Positions 56,874 to 64,000 of a stretch of 64,000 bases of DNA are shown in pieces. Each line of letters opens with the position of its first letter. Position 1 is the first letter of the stretch. The stretch is from Lindgomyces ingoldianus (taxonomy: Eukaryota; Ascomycota; Dothideomycetes; Pleosporales; Lindgomycetaceae), in contig NW_022985195.1 of the NCBI RefSeq assembly GCF_010093535.1, positions 690,819-754,818 of the forward strand, in the 5' to 3' direction. The position numbers were made by a program, and so were the translations under genes. The notes beneath the pieces were generated by a model. That model had not been told where the DNA came from. It made no database searches and worked only from the letters and a program-made list of their open reading frames with translations.

Positions 56874-59041
56874 CTAAGCCGGGGTAGGAGTCGGCACTCC
56901 GTTGATCTCGGATTGTCGGCGCTTTGCTAGCGCGTTCTGTGTGTTCTACAATAGTGGGTAAAGAAGTCAGCTTCCCTTCGTATACCTTTGAGAGCAGTGT
57001 GAGAACAGGTAAGCCAAAATTTAGAAAAACTCTGGAGCTACCCACGTCGAGTTCAGTCTCAGTAAAACTGCGCTTTGCGCCCTTACTCGAATGTTTCTTC
57101 TTCTTTTCCTTGACCGGCTTTGTCGGACGGGTCTCTCCCGGTAGGAAAACGTCTGCAGGGAGATCATAACTATATCATGTCAGCAGCTGCAAATTCATCG
57201 TCATAATAACAGATACTCTTACTTTCGAGTATGAATCACACGAACTGACATCGTTTCCTGCTCGTAGATGTCGGACATCGTAATGAATCTTTTGAACTCG
57301 GAAACTGGATATGAAATATCAAGCTGCTTGCCACCGTCTGCAAGTGGTCTTAATGTGTGGGGCTTAGACGCGGAGGAGCAGAGAACATACCTGCGGCCAA
57401 GGTGAGGCCAATGTAGAAAGTGGTCGTGTAGATGGTGTGTACCTCCTCTGCATTCTCCCCATTCTCCGCTTTTTCGGAAGATCCATTCACAGCAGCCTCC
57501 TCACTACTGATTTGAAAGGCCATATTGCCTTGGATTATTCGATCGATCTGCTCTTCAGTATGGCAGCGATGAACACGTTCGAAAGACTTGACATATGGAC
57601 GTGCAATCTCGACACCAGCTCCGGAGTCATCGATCCCTTTGACTAAGAGGCGCACTTTGGATTGAACGAGGCCTGCGAACAGCTCGTGTGATTCCTTGGT
57701 CCGACATGCTGCAATCACACTCAGATAGTACTTATGATCCTTCGTGAAGAATGTGTGCCGTTCGAACAAATCTCCCCAGGTCTTCTTTCCGGCTATTATT
57801 AGGTTGACGATTTTCTCTGCTCGCGTGAACTCTTCTAGCATTATCGCCTTTGTAGAGTGCATGACGGTGTGAGTCGCGCACATAGACGGAAAAGCCGGTG
57901 TTATTATGGGCATGATGTGGGATTTGTCTTGGGGATATATCTGGTTTATATCAGGACATGAAAGTGTGACCGAATAAAGGGGCTTACCAGAGGATTCCAC
58001 ACCCGGAGACCCATAGTTCCCTCTTCGATTGCCTTGAGCATCACAGGCCGCGGCCAGTGCCACTTACCCATGAGAGTAAAGAATTTGGAGAGGATAGTGG
58101 CCCCACAAGCGAAAGGATACAGCTGGCATATGCGAGCAACCATAATAGCCCAAGCTACACCACCAGGGTATCCAAATACAGCACCATATATCGCGCGCTC
58201 TGATTGTACATTAGCAACGTGCTACCCAAATGCGGGTTCATGACCTACGAGTAGACCACAACTTGATTGCCCTTGTCGCGTGCCTGAATGCTTTGACCTG
58301 AGGTACAAGAGAGAGTAATTCAGTCGTCACTCGCGTCCCGTTCACGCTTCTCATGCCTGTGTCATCCAGACCCCGCAACAGGTTTTTGTCCGTAAGCTGC
58401 AAGTCTTTTGGAACTGTTGACACGGAGTTCAACGACACGAATAGCAAGTCTATGCTCACACCGCAGTATTCCATCTTGATGATAGGGACGTAGGCTTCGC
58501 GTACAGGAACAAACTCGGTGATGTCGGGTGCAGAAGACATCTCCCTGAAGATTGGAGGAAAGTGGTCGAAGAAGTCGTCGAGACCGACATGTTTTGGTGC
58601 GACAGCCAGGGTGTCGATATCAGAGCCTGCATGTGAAAGTGAGCAAGGCCATAGAACAGATAACAACACGAGTTATTTGGCGAATCCACGAACCTGGGTT
58701 GTACACTCCAAGCGCATAACTACCGAAGGCAAACACCTTCCCTCCAGCATTCTCGATGGTCGATTGGGGGAGACCTTTCTTCTTGCAGACTCGGCGGATC
58801 AACTCTTCAATGACCTTCTGGAAATGGCCCAGGACCTTGACCCTGCGCAAATTCAGTGATGGCCATAATTCTAGACGCGAGACTCTAATTACCTGTTCTC
58901 AGTGCCCTCGGGAGTCTCAAAGTTGTTCTCGCGCTTTAACACCTCGACGAGCTGGTCGTTGAGCTCGAGATCTCTGGGACCAGGCTGAGCCTCCGAGATA
59001 GCGCTCGTGACGCCCCACTGCTTCTTCGGTTGACCCTCCAT
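56874..59041 (-). CDS. pap1: poly(A) polymerase Pap1
   Basis: Adds the poly(A) tail to nuclear pre-mRNA after cleavage by the complex that contains Ysh1. Exons are 58893..59041, 58694..58842, 58249..58626, 57988..58199, 57391..57940, 57223..57337, 57046..57169 and 56874..56945, encoding 582 residues; all phases agree. The nucleotidyltransferase motif is FGSYALGVYNPGSDIDTLAV, with metal-binding Asp102 and Asp104; the third carboxylate is in VSIDLLFV. The central domain has RAIYGAVFGYPGGVAWAIMV, and the RNA-binding domain has WGDLFERHTFFTKDHKYYLS and SKVRLLVKGI. The C-terminal tail is Lys-rich (KPVKEKKKKHSS) and ends NGVPTPTPA, with the last exon chosen because it alone gives a short in-frame end. 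The start is the first ATG of the conserved N terminus (MEGQPKKQWGVTSAIS). Confidence 0.96.
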
Positions 59042-59427
59042 TAGGGAAACTGTGGATGATGATGCCGGATTGAGCAACGGCTCAAAGGCTAGGGGACTTG
59101 GGCGAGGAGGCAAGGAGCCTGACGTGCTAGATGCGGAGGGGGAGAGTCGTCGCGGGCTGCATCCAGAGCGATCGTTCGGCCTTCAACGTTGTCTCATGGC
59201 TGGGCGACACGGCGCAGCAGGCGGTGCGGGTGAATAAGTGTCGTGGACTTGGTGTTCCTGCCAACGTCTTCAACCAGCCTCAACCTTGAGGTCGCGCCAA
59301 GCCACTAGCAAGCCACAGCACAAGCCACACCATCCAGAGTTATTCTACGCGTCCGAGGATGAGGTGAAGTGTCGGAATCAACATCATCGTCCTATCACGA
59401 GGTTCTGCAGTGCTTTGTGACTCCGCC
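59042..59427. promoter_or_regulatory. shared PAP1 / 2H phosphoesterase divergent promoter
   Basis: Under 400 bp separate the two divergent starts. No specific motif is convincing, but the short spacing suggests coupled transcription of poly(A) polymerase and the phosphoesterase gene. Confidence 0.5.
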
Positions 59428-60126
59428 ATGGTTCCGCCAAAATTGGCACAGCACCTCTCATACAAGAGTGCCATTGCGCTGATTCCACCATCCTCCCTTC
59501 AGCCACCTATCGAAACAGTGCGGCGCGTCTACGACAAGCATTTTTCCCGCTGGCCGCCACACATTAACCTCATCTATCCCTTTCTTGCATCCCCATCTGA
59601 AGCGGAAGGAGGTGTGCAGCAAGAAGACGAACAGCAACAATCTCCTGATCCACAGCTACCTCACTTGAAGCAAGATATCCGCACCCGCATCTGCAGTGCA
59701 TTGCAAGATATCGAGCCCTTCGAAATTCGTCTAAGTGCCGACCCCCCGGGTACCTTTTCCCATGGCGCGCGAAGTAAGACTGTGTGGTTGGATCCGGTGC
59801 CACCAAATTCGGACTCATCACTTCATCCGTTGCACCGCCTTCAAGCTGCCCTACAAGCCGAGTTCCGAGAATGCGATGCTGATGATCGACCATTTAGTCC
59901 TCACCTATCCATTGGCCAAGCAAAGAGCAGTCAAGAAGCCCAGAACCTGGGTGAAGAAATCAGGAAAAGCGTATCAAGCACCCTAGCTGAGCAATCAACA
60001 AATGATCTTCAGGAGAGACAGCCAACTGTCCTTGACTGGTACGTTGACAGAGTATACGTGCTTGAGCGTAAGGGATACTATGGCCGATTCGCAGTCGTTG
60101 AAGAAGTAAATCTCGGAAAGAAGTAA
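59428..60126 (+). CDS. 2H phosphoesterase / 2'-5' RNA ligase-like protein
   Basis: A 232-residue intronless protein of the 2H superfamily, whose members hydrolyse 2',3'-cyclic phosphate or related ends on RNA or nucleotides. The two defining motifs are His45 in PPHINLIYPF and His159 in SPHLSIGQ; the fold repeats around them as two lobes. The first motif is H-I-N where the family usually has H-x-T/S, a variant I have seen in fungal relatives, so I do not read it as damage. Between the lobes lies a Gln/Glu-rich insert (about 62-72). The C-terminal strand WYVDRVYVLERKGYYGRFAV closes the fold. The ATG has a strong context (CCGCCATGG); the frame upstream has only a GTG. No signal peptide, so probably cytosolic or nuclear. 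Exact substrate unknown. Confidence 0.85.
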   Translation: MVPPKLAQHLSYKSAIALIPPSSLQPPIETVRRVYDKHFSRWPPHINLIYPFLASPSEAEGGVQQEDEQQQSPDPQLPHLKQDIRTRICSALQDIEPFEIRLSADPPGTFSHGARSKTVWLDPVPPNSDSSLHPLHRLQAALQAEFRECDADDRPFSPHLSIGQAKSSQEAQNLGEEIRKSVSSTLAEQSTNDLQERQPTVLDWYVDRVYVLERKGYYGRFAVVEEVNLGKK

Positions 60127-60360
60127 AGACTTCTTTGCCTATGTTCATCCTCCTTTAATACGCGAATTAATGCGTGGCATACCAATACGACAACATACAC
60201 GAAATTCCGTTCTTAGAAGAAAGGATACTCAAGCTCAGTCATTATATGTTAAACAACTCAGTTTTTAGCGAAGAACTCTCGCAAATTATCATCGAGCCAC
60301 TTCACATCCTCCGCACTTTGTCCAGGACCTACGCATCAGTCAACACGAGTCCACTTCAAC

Positions 60361-61485
60361 TCAAATAGAATTCCACTCACCACCAGCCCAATGTCCCCAA
60401 ATGCTCGGGAAGACTTTCAACGTCCCTACCCCTGGTCTCATATTCTCAACTTCCATGTCGCTATCCTCCGGCGGAAAATACAAATCCGTCTTTCCGGGCA
60501 GTACCAAAGCCTTCGCCTTAATCCCGTGCATTGCCTTTTTAAAATCCCCATTATACGGTTCCTGCTGCGAACAATCTCCTGCCTGCCACGTATGAGCCAT
60601 GACCAGCATATTCTCTGGGTCCTTCGAGCACGCCCAAGCCTCCCAAAAATTAATCAGAAAATCGTCAAGATCCTTAAATCCAAGAACCGATTCGTACAAT
60701 CTCTCGCGATAGAATGCTTGACTAAACCCCCAGCCTGCATACACTCTACCGAGCGCTTTCAGGCCGTTGGACCGGGTCTCTGGGATGAAAGAAGAGTATC
60801 CGTACTTCTCTGTGTGTAGATCGGCTTTGGAGACGCCTGCAGAACTCGTACCTTTTGCTGCGAATAAGGCGCTCTTTACTCCCTCAAGGAATACTTGGTT
60901 ATGGAGACTTGTTTTTGCGCTCCCGCAAAACGGCACCACTATGTCCATGAAATCCGGATACTGCGTCGCCCACTGATACGTCTGACCTGCACCCATGGAC
61001 CATCCGAGGACAGCGCGTGCATGTTTAATCCCGAGATGTTTGGTGACAAGTTCGTATTGGGCGCGCACGTTATCGTAGAACAGGACTGGGGGAAAGGGAC
61101 GTAGTGAGGGTGTGTTGGAGGGCGAGCTGGATTGACCGTTGCCAAAAAGGGCTGGTATGATGATATAGTATGTCTCGGAGTTGAGAGTTTTATCAGGACC
61201 CGTGAGCCAGAGGTTGTCGGATATCACTGGAGAGATGTTTTAGTAGGGATAAAGCAAGGAAGGTTGGTGAGGTTGGAGGAAGGCTTGAAGAAAGGGGGAC
61301 GTACAGCCTGAATACCACGACGGATAGATAATCGCCGGCAGCGATGCATCTCCAAGCGTCTTATATGCAATGAACGCATCTGGAATCTCTCCGCCAGACT
61401 TCAACTTAAAATCCCCTAACTTGTAAACCTCGTAATCGTCCGCAATCTTCAACTGCTCGACTTTCGCAAGCTCTTCTGAAGCCAT
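60361..61485 (-). CDS. alpha/beta hydrolase of the homoserine acetyltransferase-like family
   Basis: A 348-residue enzyme from exons 61305..61485 and 60361..61226. The fold and sequence follow MetX/Met2-like alpha/beta hydrolases: AFIAYKTLGD opens the core, WYSG and LISDNLWLTGPDKTLN lead to the first loop, and VLGWSMGAGQTYQWATQYPD holds the nucleophile Ser137. The acid is the Asp of LPGKTDLYFPPEDS, and the base is the His of WGHWAGGEWN, so the triad is complete. True homoserine O-acetyltransferases are longer and carry a GGSMGGM-type elbow, so biosynthetic Met2 is unlikely; a related hydrolase or acyltransferase of unknown substrate is the better reading. The protein stops soon after the catalytic His. 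No secretion signal. Divergent from the flavin-reductase-like gene. Confidence 0.88.
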
Positions 61486-61972
61486 CTTTTAGCAGCCAAA
61501 AGAATTCGAAAACCGACTTCAAAAACTGCGACGAAAGGAATTTTTTTTAGTTGAAAGTGCCTTCGTCAACCCCTCACCTTATCACGCCCTCCCCAAACAA
61601 GCTTCTAAGTCCCGACATCTCTGGTGTTGAGCAGCTAGGGCGGGGTAGCTTTTTCAATGGTGGGGTAATTGTGCTGCATGACGTTTACCAAAATGTTCAC
61701 TGAGCAGAACGCGATGGACGGATATTCGCCGGTGCAACGAGACCTATCGGAAGGGGGGAAGATACTTTGGGCCGCGGAACGATACCGCTGTCAATTGCCG
61801 GGAATTTATTGAGGAAGGACTTACAAATGCTGCGGTGTTCAAGTATATTTTAAAGTGTGTATGTAAAACACTAAAGATCTCTTAAATCCTTTGAGCTTTT
61901 ATCTTCGCTTCCTCGCTTCGAATTGGACCTCAACTTGCTTTCTCTCGAGATCTCCTGCACATATCTCTAGTT
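61486..61972. promoter_or_regulatory. divergent promoter of hydrolase and FMN-binding genes
   Basis: 487 bp between two divergent enzyme genes. A poly-T run near 61541 and an AT-rich block near 61840-61890 precede the two starts. Nothing more specific seen. Confidence 0.45.
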
Positions 61973-62993
61973 ATGGCACTGGTCTCCGCCGACCCCTCCG
62001 CGCCGAAACTCGACGCCGAAAACACTGTAAAGCGCAACCCCCACCCCGATTTCAAGAAAGTCGAAGCCTCCCGTCCACTGTTCAACACCTCTCATCAATG
62101 GCACTTCACCCAAGCCCCAAAGCCCAACTGGAAACCCGGGGACGGCCCAAACGATTCTTCAGTCCTTTCAATCCCCCACCGAGAAATTGATCCCTATGCT
62201 GAAGGCCGCCCTGCTGTCCACAACTATAAACTCCTGATCTCGGGCATCGTTCCTCGACCAGTGGGGTTCGTTAGCACTATAAGCGGGGATGGGAAGAGTA
62301 CGAATCTCGCGCCGTTTAGTTACTTCAATCTCATCTCCCACGATCCGCCGCTGTTTATCCTTGGTTTTAGTGGAGGTTATAATCGCCCAAAGGATACTCT
62401 TAGTAATCTTCTTGCTACGCAAGAGTGTGTGCTTAATATCATATCCGAGCACTACATCGAAGCGGCTAATTACACTTCACTCAATGCTCCAGAAGGAATC
62501 TCCGAGTGGCCGTTCTCAGGCTTACATCCTGCGAAGAGTCGGATAGTGAAGCCAGACCGAGTGCAAGAGGCGGTGTTCAGTATCGAGGCAAAGTTGGTCG
62601 AGACGAGGGAGTGGGAGAGTAGGGTTACGCCGGGGAAGAAGACGGGGGTGTTGGGTGTGGTGGAAGGAGTGAAATTTTGGGTTAGGGAGGATGCAGTGGA
62701 TGAGGAGGGTGTGCTGATTGATCCTGCGGTACGTGCTTGTGCTATTGCTGTAAATGGCAGCCGAGGATCTCAGATCCACCCCGATCTATTAAATGAATCT
62801 CGCTGCCGGGGTCTGTTTCTCCTGCTAGGATCATAGTAACGCTCTCCAGGTTCTAAAACCCATCTCGCGTCTAGGCGGCATAACATTCAGTCGTACCACC
62901 GAAGGTTTTGAGCTTCCGCGGCCAACATTCGATGAAGTAATGAAAGACGAGGAGGTGGCAAAGCTATCCAAACCCAAGGCAGACTCTCAATAG
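61973..62993 (+). CDS. flavin-reductase-like FMN-binding protein
   Basis: A 299-residue protein from exons 61973..62728 and 62850..62993. The flavin reductase-like split-barrel is seen at YKLLISGIVPRPVGFVSTIS with NLAPFSYFNLISHDPPLFIL and KDTLSNLLATQECVLNI, the segments that bind FMN phosphate and the isoalloxazine ring. Family members reduce or carry FMN/FAD for partner oxygenases, or act alone as reductases; no partner gene lies in the window. The C-terminal block PISRLGGITFSRTTEGFELP restores a family motif across the intron, which supports the 121-nt intron 62729..62849. Without splicing the frame would end at a TAG near 62836. No targeting signal is obvious. Confidence 0.9.
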
Positions 62994-64000
62994 CATGTCT
63001 TACCAAAGCAGATCATTTTGGCGCTGCTCTGAAGACGAAAGGTCCAAACGAGCAACTCTAGGGAAGAACATGGGAAAAGCGGTAAAGGATTGATAAAAAG
63101 AGAAACGCAGATTAATAACGTTCCCACCACGTCCCGAGTGTGGTGAAGAGTATGCTTCTCCGATCTTCCACCTTTCTCATGTGTGCTCCCATCCACGGTA
63201 CTTTCCAGAAAGCCTCGGCACAGATAGTTACAATGCACTGCTCGCGGCTGAAATACCTGTTAATCACAGTGTCTGAAGTAGAATTCAGAGGAAGATTACG
63301 TACAAAATTTCCAGGCTCATTTGAGGCGGTTTGTTAAGCCAGATTGTAGGACCGAATCCCTCCTCAAAGTTGACAAAACTCTTGCCCTCATCTAAGTAGA
63401 ATCTTGGTATCCAGCGCCTTCCTGCTCTGTTATCTGGAGGCACCCCTCTATATTCGGGTTATTGCCGAGAGCTTTTAAAGATATCCAATGCAGAACAAGG
63501 GCGCGATATGTTGTATTGGATTTCCGCCCTAAAAAAGAGGAGTCGAATCTGACACGTACCTCCGCCCACCGATCCACAAACTCACGTAGGGGTACCGGAA
63601 TACGGTTATTGTCATCAAGCACGGTAAGTCCTCGATAGAGTCTAGTGAGATTCTGGCACCTTGTACGCTCCGTTACAGCATCGAAGTTTCTTTGTGCCCG
63701 AGTGGTTGTACATGTGGTTGCCCATAACCTAGCACACTCCTCTAATAGCTCTTTCACTCACTCCAGGCTATTCCACCGGGCCAACGGATTCGTAGTCGTT
63801 CTGGGGGGTATACTGAGAAATAGCCTGAGTGGTTTCCCTCAAGAGAACATCTCGCATCCATCTGAGGATGTCCTGTCTGTGGAACCCAACCGCAAGGAAG
63901 ACGATAAGGCGACATATTCCCTGTTCAGCCTGGACACGAGGTGACTCAGACATTCGCCGTGCATATTTAGGGTCTGCGCGAAGAGGTTTCCCAGCCTCAT
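62994..64000. other. right-edge region with two weak ORFs
   Basis: On the minus strand, a frame with an ATG at 63953 (ending 63768) and a longer frame at 63392-63757 without an ATG (it opens at GTG) might be exons of a gene entering from the right, but I find no splice junction that joins them and no family resemblance. The longer frame reads smoothly (REFVDRWAEVRVRFDSSFLG). An overlapping plus frame (63645-63944) is equally unassigned. Treat as unknown. Confidence 0.35.

Noticed and set aside
60361..61485. Homoserine O-acetyltransferase Met2 of methionine biosynthesis
   Set aside because: The protein is too short and its nucleophile elbow is GWSMGAG rather than the Met2 form, so only the wider fold family is claimed.

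Overview
The window is nuclear DNA of a filamentous ascomycete (Pezizomycotina). Genes are compact, introns are mostly 40-120 nt with GTRNGT donors and CTRAY branch sites, and the gene content is typical of such fungi: an AA9 polysaccharide monooxygenase, a patatin-NB-ARC-TPR receptor, a DUF4045-gelsolin protein, and single-copy fungal versions of TAF4, Ysh1, Pap1, Drs1, Pis1 and Arl2. I cannot place it below subphylum; some proteins have a Eurotiomycetes-like look, but that is an impression. Coordinates of spliced genes are my own splice models, checked for reading-frame phase across every junction.

Region 1 (1-15.3 kb) is accessory in character. A bZIP transcription factor runs off the left edge. 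It is followed by about 5 kb without a recognisable gene, a broken aminoglycoside-phosphotransferase-like (APH) kinase, and a 1910-residue NOD-like receptor on the minus strand. The receptor has an N-terminal patatin phospholipase, an NB-ARC ATPase and 25 tandem 42-residue TPR units of exactly equal length. Head to head with it lies a decayed, inverted copy of its own first exon and 5' leader, then an AT-rich stretch.

Region 2 (15.3-32.3 kb) is housekeeping. It holds a mitochondrial PPR protein divergent from a histidine-phosphatase-family enzyme whose catalytic RHG motif is encoded by a 13-nt microexon, then TAF4 (TFIID) divergent from YSH1 (the CPSF-73 pre-mRNA 3'-end nuclease), a GNAT-domain protein, and the small GTPase ARL2.

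Region 3 (32.7-48.5 kb) carries a 1686-residue DUF4045-gelsolin protein, a secreted AA9 LPMO, a fungal HSP70-like ATPase, and a large predicted secreted protein that joins two cysteine-rich apple-like modules to a long coiled coil.

Region 4 (49.6-63 kb) is again housekeeping: phosphatidylinositol synthase, the ribosome-biogenesis helicase DRS1, an RBR E3 ligase, poly(A) polymerase, a 2H phosphoesterase, an alpha/beta hydrolase and a flavin-reductase-like FMN-binding protein. The last kilobase has only weak ORFs.

Functionally the genes are mostly unrelated neighbours. YSH1 and PAP1 act in the same pre-mRNA 3'-end processing machinery but lie about 30 kb apart. The strongest candidate for new biology is the NLR locus with its inverted relic.
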